Below, in pieces: positions 1-9,321 of a stretch of DNA of 64,000 nt. Made by a program: the position numbers and the translations under genes. The notes under the pieces were generated by a model. It was not told the origin of the DNA. It searched no databases and saw only the letters and a list, made by a program, of their open reading frames with translations. The stretch comes from Polyangiaceae bacterium (GTDB lineage: Bacteria; Myxococcota_A; Polyangia; Polyangiales; Polyangiaceae): the NCBI GenBank assembly GCA_013214025.1, contig JABSRN010000003.1, forward strand, positions 1-64,000, written 5' to 3'. Every line of letters starts with the position of its first letter. Within the stretch, counting starts at the first letter, position 1.

Positions 1-139
1 GATCCGCAATGATTTCACCGACCATGACGCCTACTTCGCGGTCACGGCCGAAGGGGGCGGTGGCGAAAACGCCGAGTCCAATGTTCGTTTCCTGGACGTC
101 CAGCCCGAGGGGCATAGCGCGATAAGAGTTGGTTGACAT
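1..139 (-). CDS. SET-domain protein, N-terminal fragment
   Basis: An ATG at 139 opens a frame that reads leftward off the window edge, so only about 46 codons are visible. The segment GLGVFATAPFGRDREVG resembles the start of SET domains of the GxGVFA...F..GE type, found in lysine methyltransferase-like proteins. Substrate and full architecture cannot be seen. It lies downstream of pyk on the same strand, about 210 bases away; that gap holds no recognised gene. The fit to SET is by motif only. Confidence 0.5.
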   Translation of the reverse strand, partial: MSTNSYRAMPLGLDVQETNIGLGVFATAPFGRDREVGVMVGEIIAD

Positions 140-350
140 GAGGTAGGGCTCGGGCTCCTTGAGTGGGTTCAGCCCAATAGCGGATCTTGATAGGCAAGCT
201 CAAGCCTTGAACTTTAAAAAATATTTTTCGGGGGTGGGCCGAGGGAGTCAGGGGTACCGAAGCTGTATCCCTCAGCCTACAAATTCATGAGTCGTCTACT
301 GCGAGAGGGCGTTACCGTGGGTCCCGCTCCAGCTAGGGCAGCGATCGTGT

Positions 351-1808
351 TCAGTTGTTGGAGAGCGGACCGCTCGCGTCGCCGTCACCGTGAAAGGTTC
401 GAACCTGAACGCTTCGGATGCCGCCGGTCTTGGTCGCGACGTCGGAGACCACGACGATTTCGTCGCCGGGCAAGACACGGTTGCGTTGTCTCAGCTTGAG
501 GAACGCGGTCTGAATGGTCTTTTCGGGATCTTGGGAATGATCGATGACAAAGGGCACGACCGAACGCAGCAGCCAGAGCTTCCGGCGAACGGAACTCATA
601 TTGGTAAATGCGTAGATGATGGACTTTGTTGGGCGGAAGCTGCTCACGGTTTGAGCTAGCAGCCCGCGACGGGTGATCACGACGATGGCAGGCGAGTTCA
701 GAGCATCAGCGAGCCGGCAGGCCGAACGAGCGAGCTGTTCTCGTGACGAAATGACTTCGCGTTCCTTGTGGAAGTCCATGCCAGGTTCTTTTTCGATGCG
801 CCGCGCGATTCGATCGAGCACTTGAATGCAGCGCGCCGGATAGGCGCCGGTTGCGGTCTCACCGCTGAGCATTACGGCGTCCGTTTGCTCGAACACCGCG
901 TGGGCGACGTCGCTGACTTCGGCTCGGGTCGGCATCGGGGCTGTGATCATGGACTCAAGAAGGTGGGTGGCCACGATGACGGGTTTGCCCGCGAGAGAAC
1001 AAGCTTTGACGATGCGCCGTTGGATGACGGGGAGGTCTTCGAAATCGACCTCCACACCGAGATCGCCTCGGGCGACCATAATCCCGTCGGAGGCCGCGAG
1101 GATTTCGGAGAAATTCTCAACGCCCTCTTGATTCTCGATCTTGGAGATCAGCTGGATATTGCTACCGGCGTCATCCAGTAGCTTGCGGGCTTCTGCGACA
1201 TCTTTGGCGGCTCGAACGAAGGACAACGCGATGAAGTCGAGCTCGTTCTTGATCGCGAAGGCGATGTCCAGTCGGTCCTTTTCTGTGATGCTCGGTAGGT
1301 TAACGCGGATGCCGGGTAGGTTGACGTGTTTGCGGCTGCCAAGCGTGCCGCCGTCAACGACGCGGCAACGCAACTTGCGCGAGTCGACGTCTAGGACCTC
1401 AAAGTTGATGAGACCGTTGTCGACCGTGACGCGGTCGCCGCGCTTAAGATCGTGAACGATGTCGGCGTAGCTGACGTGAATCGTCTTCTCTTCCGTGTCG
1501 GACTCCGGGCTGACCGTGAAGTTGACAATTTCGCCGACGTTGAGATCTAAGCTGCCGGTCATCTCGCCGGTACGAATCTCGGGACCCTGTAGATCGGCCA
1601 GAAGTGAAACGGGGTGATTCAGTTTCTTGTTCAGGCTTTTGACTCGCCGGATGCTCATCAAGTGCGAATCGTGGTCCCCGTGGGACATATTCAGCCGAGC
1701 CACATTCATGCCGGCGTTGGCCATCTCCTTCAACGCGTCGGTCGTGAAGCTGGCCGGTCCGAGGGTGCAGACGATCTTGGTGTGGCGGAAGTCTCGGCGT
1801 GGGGTCAT
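351..1808 (-). CDS. pyk: Pyruvate kinase
   Basis: A 485-residue protein, the usual size for bacterial pyruvate kinase, which converts phosphoenolpyruvate and ADP to pyruvate and ATP in the last step of glycolysis. Seen: the N-terminal TKIVCTLGPAS signature, the MNVARLNMSHGDH segment, LADLQGPEIRTG, and the active-site stretch LISKIENQEGVENF that carries the catalytic Lys and metal-binding Glu, followed by IMVARGDLGVE. The C-terminal allosteric-type domain (VVITRRGLLAQTVSSFRP) is complete. The start ATG at 1808 leaves only a few residues before the conserved barrel. It appears to be a single-gene unit. No damage seen. Confidence 0.97.
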   Translation of the reverse strand: MTPRRDFRHTKIVCTLGPASFTTDALKEMANAGMNVARLNMSHGDHDSHLMSIRRVKSLNKKLNHPVSLLADLQGPEIRTGEMTGSLDLNVGEIVNFTVSPESDTEEKTIHVSYADIVHDLKRGDRVTVDNGLINFEVLDVDSRKLRCRVVDGGTLGSRKHVNLPGIRVNLPSITEKDRLDIAFAIKNELDFIALSFVRAAKDVAEARKLLDDAGSNIQLISKIENQEGVENFSEILAASDGIMVARGDLGVEVDFEDLPVIQRRIVKACSLAGKPVIVATHLLESMITAPMPTRAEVSDVAHAVFEQTDAVMLSGETATGAYPARCIQVLDRIARRIEKEPGMDFHKEREVISSREQLARSACRLADALNSPAIVVITRRGLLAQTVSSFRPTKSIIYAFTNMSSVRRKLWLLRSVVPFVIDHSQDPEKTIQTAFLKLRQRNRVLPGDEIVVVSDVATKTGGIRSVQVRTFHGDGDASGPLSNN

Positions 1809-1988
1809 GGCAGGTTTGTCTAATTAGAGCAGATCGTAAGGGATCCGCGACCATTGAATAGGGAGAAATAGGATCGGAATACTTCGGACGTACCCGCGCC
1901 AGCGTGACCTGGCTAGCTTGCGTCGCGCGGGTACTGCGAGATTTTAGGATTGGTTCTTAGTGCGGGAACGCCGCCCTTTCAACTCCGT

Positions 1989-2933
1989 CTAGTCGACCGC
2001 TCCCAGCTGGGATAACTCTTGAGCGGAGAGCCGGTAGGGATCGTGAGAAAGCTTCTCTATAGAGAAGTGAGGCAGTGCTTCGGCCGGCGCTAGGGATCGT
2101 CCGCAGGGCATGCCCAGACTTCGAGCGGCCCAGCCTACGATCACTTCTGGGCGGACGCCGCGATCGCGCAGCTTCCTCAGACTGACGGAGTGCGCGCGCT
2201 TAGCGAACCGCTCACCGTTTTCGTCGAGCACCAAGGGAACGTGTATCCAACGGGGATGGGAGTATCCGAGAGCTTCTTGCAGGAGATACTGACGCGCGGT
2301 ACTTTCTAGGAGATCGTCTCCTCGCAGCACTTCCGTCACTCCTTGGCGGGCATCATCGACGACGACTGCTAGCTGATAAGCGGCGGTGCCATCCCGTCGA
2401 GCGATCAAGAAGTCTCCGCGCTCGTCCTCGACGTTCTCTTGGATCACCCCGGCCAGAGAATCTTCGAACACGGTGATGCCTGGTTGAGGACGAAATCGTA
2501 GTCCGGCTACCTTGCCTGTTATCTGTTCGGCTTCTAAGACGGATGCGTAGCGATCTCGACAGGTGCCCGGGTATATCGCCTCATGACCATGAGGCGCGCT
2601 CTGGGCGCTCCGGATGTTCGAGCGAGAGCAAACACAGGGGTAGGCGAGCCCTCGGCCCTCAAGGGAAGCAATGGCGGCTTGAATCGCTCCTTTGTGGTCG
2701 GACTGGCGCGTGGGGATGCCGTCCCAAGACAAGCCCAACCATTTGAGATCTTCGACGATGGCGTCGCAAAATTCTTTCCGGACCCGGGGGCCGTCCAGAT
2801 CCTCAAGACGAAGTTTGAGCTGACCGTTCTGGGAGCGCATGGACCACCAGGCCAATAGGAAGCTCCGGGCGTGCCCCAGGTGAAGGTGCCCGGTGGGGCT
2901 AGGGGCGAGGCGACCGACAGGAGGGGAAGACAT
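1989..2933 (-). CDS. gluQ: Glutamyl-Q tRNA(Asp) synthetase
   Basis: A 314-residue protein related to the catalytic half of glutamyl-tRNA synthetase. It has the class I signature as GHLHLGHARS near residue 15, a Cys-rich zinc site (CVCSRS ... YPGTCRDR) near residues 100-130, and a KMSKS-like ERFAKRAHS motif. The anticodon-binding domain of GltX is absent, which is the hallmark of GluQRS. Known role of the family: attaching glutamate to queuosine at the wobble position of tRNA-Asp. Length matches the family. It sits alone about 180 bases from pyk; no queuosine gene is adjacent. Confidence 0.92.
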   Translation of the reverse strand: MSSPPVGRLAPSPTGHLHLGHARSFLLAWWSMRSQNGQLKLRLEDLDGPRVRKEFCDAIVEDLKWLGLSWDGIPTRQSDHKGAIQAAIASLEGRGLAYPCVCSRSNIRSAQSAPHGHEAIYPGTCRDRYASVLEAEQITGKVAGLRFRPQPGITVFEDSLAGVIQENVEDERGDFLIARRDGTAAYQLAVVVDDARQGVTEVLRGDDLLESTARQYLLQEALGYSHPRWIHVPLVLDENGERFAKRAHSVSLRKLRDRGVRPEVIVGWAARSLGMPCGRSLAPAEALPHFSIEKLSHDPYRLSAQELSQLGAVD

Positions 2934-3024
2934 GATGGGTAGTATTTACCAACGATTGCGGGGGTCGGTGCGGGCGTAGAGACGGACCCTTATCGAGTCA
3001 GGGGGGTGTGTGCCGTTTTAGCGC

Positions 3025-3700
3025 ATATGATGTTTTCCGCTACACCCTACTTCCAGCGTCGGGAGCTCAAGGCAGAACCGGACTAGGAGGAGGCCTGTTG
3101 GGGGCCGGTGCGGGATCCCGATGGCAACGAGCGGGACTTGAGTTTGGAGCGAGAACATCATCTCGCCAACGTTGCCACTGAATTGGGGCATCTGAACGCA
3201 TGCCAGGAGGTCGAATATTGGATGTGGGATGCCGATTGGGCTATTTGCTCAGCGGCCTCGGTCAACAATAGGAGTGTTTTGGTGTGGAGCTGTCCGTTTA
3301 CGCGGCGAAGCGCGCGCGCAGCTACGGGGAATCACAGCGGGCAGCCTCAAGAGCGCAAATTTTGAGGCGAACGGTTTCGACGCGGTGGTGCTGCATCATG
3401 TGATTGAACACATGCTCGATCCCATCTCTGCATTGAGGGAATTGCTGCGAATTCTCGAGCCCGGGGCAGGCTGGTCCTGGGGACTCCTGACTTTGATGGC
3501 GCTTGCGCGAGACGTTTCGGGGAGAACTATTGGCTGCTGTATGACCCGACTCATGTCAGCTTGTTCTCTTGTGAGTCCATGCACCGCTGTTTGCGGGATC
3601 ACGGATTCGTAGTGGAGCGGGTCGACTTTCCGTACTTCGACGATGTCGCCGCCATTTTGGGGGAACTTCATGACCTTTTACTGTCACTCAAACGAATTGG
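3025..3700 (+). pseudogene. Broken class I SAM methyltransferase
   Basis: Pieces of one SAM-dependent methyltransferase are spread over different frames. They read in family order: VRDPDGNERDLSLERE; then ILDVGCRLGYLLSGL (motif I) followed by an in-frame stop and GVELSVYAAKRARSYGE; then a new frame with FDAVVLHHVIEHMLDP and LRELLRILEPG; then another with FGENYWLLYDPTHVSLFS and GFVVERVDFPYFD; and finally VSPPFWGNFMTFY, a typical C-terminal end. At least one stop and three frame changes are needed to join them, so the gene cannot make the enzyme. Such methyltransferases often act on sugars in lipopolysaccharide clusters; that role here is inferred. The last piece runs without a stop into the SIS-like frame that follows. 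Confidence 0.8.
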
Positions 3701-4176
3701 AGGGCGTGACGGCCCTGTTGGATATTGCCAGTCGAATGGCCGTGCGACTCGTGGACGAACAGCGCGCGGCTCTGGAGCAGACCGCGGAGATACTGGCTCG
3801 GGCGCGTCGCACCCACAATCGCGTCTATATGGCGGGGGCTGCGACGCCGGCGTTGCGCGCCTTCTTGAGCGATGCGGGGTTTCTGGCGCACGCCTTGCCG
3901 AATGTGGTGACGACGCTGCCCAACGAAGCGGGACCCAGCGATGTGCTGTTGGCATTTGCTCCCGGGTCGGGTCTGGACTCGCTGATCGCTGAAGCTCGGG
4001 TCCGTGCGCTGACTACCGTAGGACTATGTAGCGAAGCCGCCGAGCTGGGCGATACCGACGTCAGCATCGCGGTGCCCGGCGTGGACGATGACAGCGTATT
4101 GTCGGCTTATTGTTTCGTGATGTCCGTGATGGCTCGGGGGGCCGAGGCGCGCTCGACGGCGGCGGACGCCGCCTGA
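3643..4176 (+). pseudogene. Degraded SIS-domain (GmhA-like) protein fused to methyltransferase end
   Basis: The open frame begins inside the methyltransferase tail (SPPFWGNFMTFY) and continues as a sugar-isomerase-like protein: LLDIASRMAVRLVDEQRAAL, RVYMAGAATPALRAFL, then GPSDVLLAFAPGSGLDSLI and LTTVGLC. This is the layout of SIS proteins such as phosphoheptose isomerase, which use GNGGSA and STSG loops to bind the sugar phosphate. Here those loops read MAGAATPA and FAPGSG, and the middle of the domain is short. I therefore treat it as a decayed or strongly diverged copy. If still translated, the likely start is an ATG near 3736 (MAVRLVDE). An intact divergent SIS protein cannot be excluded. 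Confidence 0.5.
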
Positions 4177-4203
4177 ACAGCGCGTTGGGGTACGGTAAGG
4201 GAG

Positions 4204-4386
4204 ATGGACGAGACAGGGCCGCCGAGCAAACCGATGGTGAACCGCCTCAAGGGGCGGCCGTTCATTGGCGTGTTGTTCAACTGTTGCTACGTATACAACC
4301 GGGTGTACCGGCAGGAGCATGGGCCCTACTACATTGGCCGTTGCCTCCGCTGTTACCGGGAACTCAAGGTGATGGGCAAGAGCTAG
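4204..4386 (+). CDS. Small conserved Cys-containing protein
   Basis: A 60-residue protein with the segment GRPFIGVLFNCCYVYNRVYR followed by YYIGRCLRCYREL. The paired CC and CxxC suggest a small zinc-binding fold. Short proteins with this pattern (RPFIGV.F.CC.VY.R.Y ... C..C) occur in several environmental phyla as far as I recall, with no known function. The start ATG at 4204 lies 28 bases after the SIS-like frame ends. The stop codon overlaps, tail to tail, the stop of the Cys-rich lipoprotein gene on the other strand. Confidence 0.6.
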   Translation: MDETGPPSKPMVNRLKGRPFIGVLFNCCYVYNRVYRQEHGPYYIGRCLRCYRELKVMGKS

Positions 4387-6503
4387 AGTCCGCCCTGGCT
4401 CACACTAGGGGGGCGAAGGTAGATGCCGGAGCACTCGCTGAACGCGTCGTCGCCTGCGATGCCGTTCGCGGCCTGGTTGCATGGGGCTGTATTTACGTCC
4501 TGGGCACACGCGTGGCAGGCTTCGTTGTAGCCCGTGGTGCAGTCCGTTCGGCACTCGCCCGTCACCAAGAGGCAGGTGAGCAAACTGGTGTAACAGCCGT
4601 CACAAGTTCGGCTGAGGCTATCAAAGGTGAGTTTGGCAATTTCCTTATCGATGCAGGTACTGGAACAGATTTGGGCACCGAGGGCGATGTTGCAATCGAC
4701 CAGGCATGTGTTCAACGCGCGGAAGGCAATGCTGGGCGGTGTCACGCCGTTAGTGGCGAGTCCTTCGCTGGTCAAGCACTGGTTGCTGCGGTCGCAACAA
4801 GTGGCTGTAGCGTTGGCACAGGAGCCCGTCGGCGGGGTCAGATCGCCGATGCACTGGTTGTCGGGTTGACACATCAACTGGCCGTTGACGTCCTGGCAGG
4901 ATTGCCCATAGCAGCAGTCGATATTGCCGCCGCAACCGCCCCCCTCGGTGCCGCAGTCGGCGGCACAGCGTTGACCGCAAGTCGCCGCGTCGTTGTTGTC
5001 GCAGGCGCACGCGGTGGCGCAGTCCAGCGGCTCTACCGAGCAGTCAGGCCTGGGGCCGACCACCGGGCTGCACTCGCTGTTGCATTCCTCGGGGGTACTG
5101 CCGCCATCGCACAGGCACTCATCGTAGCAGTTGTCGGCGCAGTCGCACTGGGGCGGTGCGCAGCCGGTGATGTTGCGGCAAATCACTACTGATTGGTTGT
5201 TGCAATAGCAGGTGTCGAAGTCGGTGTCGCATGTGCAGTCGGGCGCACTGCACGCGGGCCCGCCGCATTCCATGGCGCAGGAGTCAGCGGTACCACCTTC
5301 GCAGAGGCATTTCTCCTGGCAGCTGACGCAGGTATCGCAGGTGTCGCCGAAGCAGCCGGTGGGCACGCAGGTGTTGATGCAGGTGTTGGTGTCAAAGCCA
5401 TCGCAGAAACACGTGCCGAGACAGGTGTTGCAAGTATCGCAGCCATCGATGCATTCGGTCTGACCCGATTGCTCGCAGCTTGCGACGCAGGTCGTCACCG
5501 GGTCGCTCTCCGCTTCGGCATTGGCTGGATCAAACTGTGCCGTGATGGATTCGCACAGGCACGTTTCGTAACAATTGCCGCAATCGACGCAGGCATCGGC
5601 GGGGTCTGAAGGGGAGATCAAGCAGATGGGGTCGGTTTCGGGCTCTGCCGCACACGTGTCCACAGTGCCGCCCTGGCAGAGGCAAAGTTCGGGGCCTGGG
5701 TCGGGGCAGTCGTCGCAGCTAAAATCGCTACATCCTGCTACGGGCTCCGTTGACAGACAGACGAGTATTTTTAGATTGGTGACGGGTTCGAAGGAATTGC
5801 ATAGGCACGAATGGAACTCGTTGGCGCAACCCTCGCAGTCGGTTCCCTCGCAGCCCGGGTAGCCGCCGGGCGGATACAACACGCCGGGATCGGTAACTGG
5901 GTTGAGGCAGGCGTTCGGGTCTCCGCCTTCGCAGACGCAGGAGCTCGCGGCGTTTGGGCACTCCGTGCAGTCGCCGGCCGACGTGCAGCCAGGGACGGGG
6001 ATTAGCGAGAGGCAGCTCAGCTGTACAAGAGCGTCGGTGGGATCCCCGCCATCGCAAGTACAGATGGCCATGTCGGTTTCACAATCGTCGCAGATCGTGC
6101 CGTCACAGCCCGGATAGCTGACGCCGATGCACTCGAGATTCTCACTCCCCTGGCAGGAGCACTCGGTGGGGGATCCTCCCTCGCAAATGCATTCGATGTC
6201 GTCCGGGCAGCTCTCGCAATCGGGCGCCGTGCTGCAGCCCGTTAGTGGATTTTTCTGGAGGCAGTCGAGCTCGAATTCCAGGTTGGCGTCAGCTGGGGCG
6301 TTGCACAGGCACTCGTGATACTCGCTGGTGCAGCTCTCGCAGCCGGTGGCGTTACAGCCTTCGTAGCCGTCCGGGGGGTAGACAACGTCGAGGCTACGGT
6401 CGGGGAAATCGCAGGCGCCGATAATCAGTCCGGCCATACAGAGAGCGGCGAGAAGCATGCGGTGCCACCCGTTGGGGAGCTGGGATGTGGGGGGATGGGT
6501 CAT
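4383..6503 (-). CDS. Large Cys-rich repeat lipoprotein
   Basis: About 706 residues, exported and lipid-anchored: the N-terminus has a hydrophobic stretch ending in the lipobox LIIGAC. The rest is made of some fifteen Cys-rich modules of 30-50 residues, with patterns such as CEGTDCEGCANEFHSCLCN and CNATGCESCTSEYHECLCN, plus a C-terminal region (LTPPTGSCANATATCC ... CTTGYNEACHACAQD) with different Cys spacing. Many disulfides are expected; the function is unknown. The ATG at 6503 overlaps the stop of the upstream TPR gene (TAATG), so the two are translationally coupled and probably act together at the cell surface. A TTG two codons upstream is possible but less likely. Confidence 0.85.
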   Translation of the reverse strand: MTHPPTSQLPNGWHRMLLAALCMAGLIIGACDFPDRSLDVVYPPDGYEGCNATGCESCTSEYHECLCNAPADANLEFELDCLQKNPLTGCSTAPDCESCPDDIECICEGGSPTECSCQGSENLECIGVSYPGCDGTICDDCETDMAICTCDGGDPTDALVQLSCLSLIPVPGCTSAGDCTECPNAASSCVCEGGDPNACLNPVTDPGVLYPPGGYPGCEGTDCEGCANEFHSCLCNSFEPVTNLKILVCLSTEPVAGCSDFSCDDCPDPGPELCLCQGGTVDTCAAEPETDPICLISPSDPADACVDCGNCYETCLCESITAQFDPANAEAESDPVTTCVASCEQSGQTECIDGCDTCNTCLGTCFCDGFDTNTCINTCVPTGCFGDTCDTCVSCQEKCLCEGGTADSCAMECGGPACSAPDCTCDTDFDTCYCNNQSVVICRNITGCAPPQCDCADNCYDECLCDGGSTPEECNSECSPVVGPRPDCSVEPLDCATACACDNNDAATCGQRCAADCGTEGGGCGGNIDCCYGQSCQDVNGQLMCQPDNQCIGDLTPPTGSCANATATCCDRSNQCLTSEGLATNGVTPPSIAFRALNTCLVDCNIALGAQICSSTCIDKEIAKLTFDSLSRTCDGCYTSLLTCLLVTGECRTDCTTGYNEACHACAQDVNTAPCNQAANGIAGDDAFSECSGIYLRPPSVSQGGL

Positions 6504-7576
6504 TACCAAGCTCCGTTCAGCATGAGACCGCCGCCCTGGGGTCCGGCAGCCGCGTGAAGACTTAGACTGGCGCTTCGAGCTTCGGCCTCGTCGTCGTCGG
6601 ACGGGGCTAGGTAGAACAGGATGCCGCCGGTGATCAACAGAGCTGCGCCCAGGCCCAGGAGACTGCCGCCCGTTTCGCCGGCTTGGGTGGCTTCCGCCCC
6701 CTTATCGTAACCTTCCTGGGAACAAATCGTCGGGTCGTCGCGGCGGCAGAGGCCGTCTGCTTCTTCACTCAGTGATTTTCCGTTGTTCATCGCAGCCAGC
6801 CCAACGACGCTGAATACGGCGCCGGTGCCTGTGGCGATCCACGCCCACATCGGCAAGGAGCTACCGCCATCGTCTTCGTCCGCTTCTACATGTTCTCCCT
6901 TGGTGCCCTTGTCCTTCTTGTCGGGCTGGACCTCCTGTTTGTTCGCGGTGCTGGGGGGCGGTGCGACCACGGGGGTGTCTGCCAGTGCGGGCACGGTAAA
7001 CTCGACGGTGCCGGCCTTTTTCGGAATGATGACGTCCCCCCGCCACTCGAGTCGCCCGGGAGCGTTCGCGATGATCATGTGAGTACCGGCGTCCAGAGGG
7101 ATAGCGGTGCTCCACATCACCTGGCGGATCGCCTTGGGTGACTTCATGCGATCGCTTTTCCGCGCAATTTCGAGCCCGTCGGTCTTGGGCGTTTCCACAA
7201 CCAGCTGCAGATAGCTGAGCTGGGGGCGTAGGCGGTCGGCGTATTCGTTGGCCACCCGCTCTCGCTCGGATTGCCCGCTACTACGGGCCAGGTAGGCGGC
7301 TTCCCGGAAGGTGGCCCAGGCGCTGGCGGTCCGGCCGACGTTTTCGTAGCAATCGGCCAGATATAAGAGGGTGCCTACACCAGGATCTAAGCGCTCGCTT
7401 TCTTCCAGCTGCGGGCAGGCGCCGTTGAAGTTCTTGCCCTCCATATTCTTCACCGCGGCGTTGAAGAGAACCTCGGCGGCGGCGCGGTCATCCGCGCTTT
7501 GGGAAAGAGCTGGGGTTGAGGAAAATATGAGGGTGAGAGATAGGGTCAGCAATAAAGCTAAGGCACGTTCGGTCAA
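6503..7576 (-). CDS. Exported TPR protein with C-terminal membrane helices
   Basis: A 357-residue protein: signal peptide (residues about 1-25, ending TPALSQS), TPR-like helices (AAAEVLFNAAVKNMEGKNF, YLADCYENVGRTASAWATF) to about residue 120, a beta-rich PEGA-like segment (AGTHMIIANAPGRLEWRGD), a charged KDKGTKGEHVEADEDDGG linker, then two hydrophobic helices (MWAWIATGTGAVFSVVGLAA; LLGLGAALLITGGILFYLA). This plan is common in myxobacterial genomes as uncharacterised envelope proteins. The start is TTG at 7576, chosen because GGAGG sits about eight bases upstream and no in-frame ATG is near. It is coupled to the Cys-rich lipoprotein gene. Confidence 0.8.
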   Translation of the reverse strand: MTERALALLLTLSLTLIFSSTPALSQSADDRAAAEVLFNAAVKNMEGKNFNGACPQLEESERLDPGVGTLLYLADCYENVGRTASAWATFREAAYLARSSGQSERERVANEYADRLRPQLSYLQLVVETPKTDGLEIARKSDRMKSPKAIRQVMWSTAIPLDAGTHMIIANAPGRLEWRGDVIIPKKAGTVEFTVPALADTPVVAPPPSTANKQEVQPDKKDKGTKGEHVEADEDDGGSSLPMWAWIATGTGAVFSVVGLAAMNNGKSLSEEADGLCRRDDPTICSQEGYDKGAEATQAGETGGSLLGLGAALLITGGILFYLAPSDDDEAEARSASLSLHAAAGPQGGGLMLNGAW

Positions 7577-8019
7577 TAGTCCGCCTCCACATTAAACCTA
7601 GCTGATGCCCCCCCGCAGGGCGAGTCGCAAGGGTACGTCCGGAGCGCGAGGAGTGGGTTGGGGCTTGCTCGCGCGGTGCTGCTACTGGAATATGGCGGAT
7701 GTTGACCCTTGGGAGCGCGGTGGGCAGAGTGCCTTTCGTTCTGGCTGATGGCGGGGACCCGGCGACTGATATCCTCAAAATGAGGAGAGGCAGAGGGGAA
7801 TGGGCCGCATCCGAGCGTTGAGCCAGCCGAGTTGACCTAACTCACCGGGCGGGGAGATGGCGGCATTCGCTCTGGCGCCCGGCCCGCCACCCCAGGCTCG
7901 GCGGTGCGGGGACCACCGCGCCGTCGGCCAATTCGGCCTCGCAAGCAGCGACTTTGCGCGAGGCACCCCCGAGAGTATGTTGTTGGATTCGAACGACTAC
8001 CGAGAGGGGCACCCGCAAG
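7577..8019. other. 443-base gap, no supported gene
   Basis: This stretch separates the divergent TPR protein and DHH phosphoesterase genes and must hold both promoters. The frames that cross it are Arg/Pro-rich and resemble nothing I recognise. A GAGAGGGGC stretch lies upstream of the phosphoesterase ATG. No strong hairpin, tRNA or repeat was seen. Confidence 0.5.
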
Positions 8020-8946
8020 ATGGGCGACAAGTATCGATTGGTGACACGCAGTGACTTTGACGGCCTGGTTTGTGCGGCCCTGCTCAAGGATCTCGACATG
8101 GTGGACGCCATTAAGTTCGTGCATCCAAAAGACATGCAGGATGGCATCGTGGATGTTAGCGAGCGCGACATCACGACCAACCTCCCCTACTGCGAGGAAG
8201 TGTATCTCGCCTTCGATCACCATTTGAGCGAAACCATTCGTGTCGGCAAACATGACAACCACATCATTGACCCGAACGCCCCGTCGGCGGCGCGGGTGGT
8301 GTTCGACTATTACGGTGGCAAGGAAAAGTTTCCGAACATCTCTGACGAGATGATGACCGAGGTCGATCGTGCGGACTCCGCCCAATACAATGAAGAGGAA
8401 ATTCTTCGTCCGACAGATTGGGTGTTGCTGAATTTTCTCATGGACGCCCGAACCGGCCTCGGGCGCTTCCGGGATTTTCGTATCTCCAACTATGAGTTGA
8501 TGATGCAGCTAATCGAACACTGCCGGACCGACACCATTGCTCAGATCCTTGAGCTGCCCGATGTCAAAGAGCGCGTGGAGATCTACAAGGAGCACGAAGG
8601 TAACTCCAAGGAGCAGCTCGCGCTCAATTCAACGAAACACGACAACTTGGTAGTATTGGACCTGCGGGAGCAGGAGACGATCTACGCGACCAACCGCTTC
8701 ATGATCTACGCGATGTGGCCGGCGTGTAATATTTCCATCCATGTTTTGTGGGGAAAGCAAAAGAAAAATACCGTCTTCGCTGTCGGCCGCTCCATCCTCG
8801 ACCGAGGCTCTAAAACGACCGTCGGCGAGCTGATGCTTAAATACGACGGTGGCGGACACGAGGCGGCAGGCACATGTCAGGTGCCTAACGAACGCGCCGA
8901 AGAAGTACTGGCTGAGCTCATCGCGGCTATTACAGCTGACGGTTGA
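8020..8946 (+). CDS. DHH/DHHA1 family phosphoesterase
   Basis: About 308 residues. The DHH domain shows SDFDGLVCAALL near the N-terminus and the name-giving FDHHLS, with DRADSAQ further on as a metal-binding site. The C-terminal DHHA1 domain ends with the glycine-rich GGGHEAAGTC motif. Families of this type include nanoRNases, cyclic-dinucleotide phosphodiesterases and exopolyphosphatases, all using two metal ions to cleave phosphodiester or phosphoanhydride bonds. Which substrate applies cannot be read from the sequence. I chose the ATG at 8020 because MGDKYRLVTRSDFDG starts directly on the conserved domain; an upstream extension would add an unconserved Arg-rich leader. Confidence 0.9.
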   Translation: MGDKYRLVTRSDFDGLVCAALLKDLDMVDAIKFVHPKDMQDGIVDVSERDITTNLPYCEEVYLAFDHHLSETIRVGKHDNHIIDPNAPSAARVVFDYYGGKEKFPNISDEMMTEVDRADSAQYNEEEILRPTDWVLLNFLMDARTGLGRFRDFRISNYELMMQLIEHCRTDTIAQILELPDVKERVEIYKEHEGNSKEQLALNSTKHDNLVVLDLREQETIYATNRFMIYAMWPACNISIHVLWGKQKKNTVFAVGRSILDRGSKTTVGELMLKYDGGGHEAAGTCQVPNERAEEVLAELIAAITADG

Positions 8947-9321
8947 GCCTGCTTCCGGCGTCGCTTTCCGTGGGCGCTGGCTGGTGACCTAAGCTATCCG
9001 GAGATGCGTCGTCTCTTGAGTAATCGGGGCGGCGGCCAGCGTCACCCGGTAGCTGCCGCATGGAAATCGTATCGATCGCGTTGAACGCGGTGGCGCTGCT
9101 GCGAAAGAACTACGTGGTAGCGGCGGCTGCTGTCACACTGATAGCGGTCGCGGTAATGCTCTTGGGATTCCCCAACGTCAAACGCTGGTGCCCGATGACG
9201 AGCTGCCAGAGCGAGTCTCCCAGCGATCGCTGTTCGCACGCTGAAGGCCCGCGCTCCGCGCCTTCGTCAGTGTTCTGAACATTCAGTGTCCTCAGTACTC
9301 GTTGTCGGGCGTCGTTGTCGC

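Noticed and set aside
4110-5192. 360-codon plus-strand open frame opposite the Cys-rich lipoprotein gene
   Set aside because: It is antisense to a gene with clear signal peptide and repeats; its Ala/Val/Gly-rich text is the shadow expected from Cys-rich codons in GC-rich DNA.
9060-9278. 72-codon frame with one hydrophobic helix (VVAAAAVTLIAVAVMLLGF)
   Set aside because: Could be a small membrane protein, but there is no ribosome-binding site, no relative I recognise, and an overlapping antisense frame; not enough to call.
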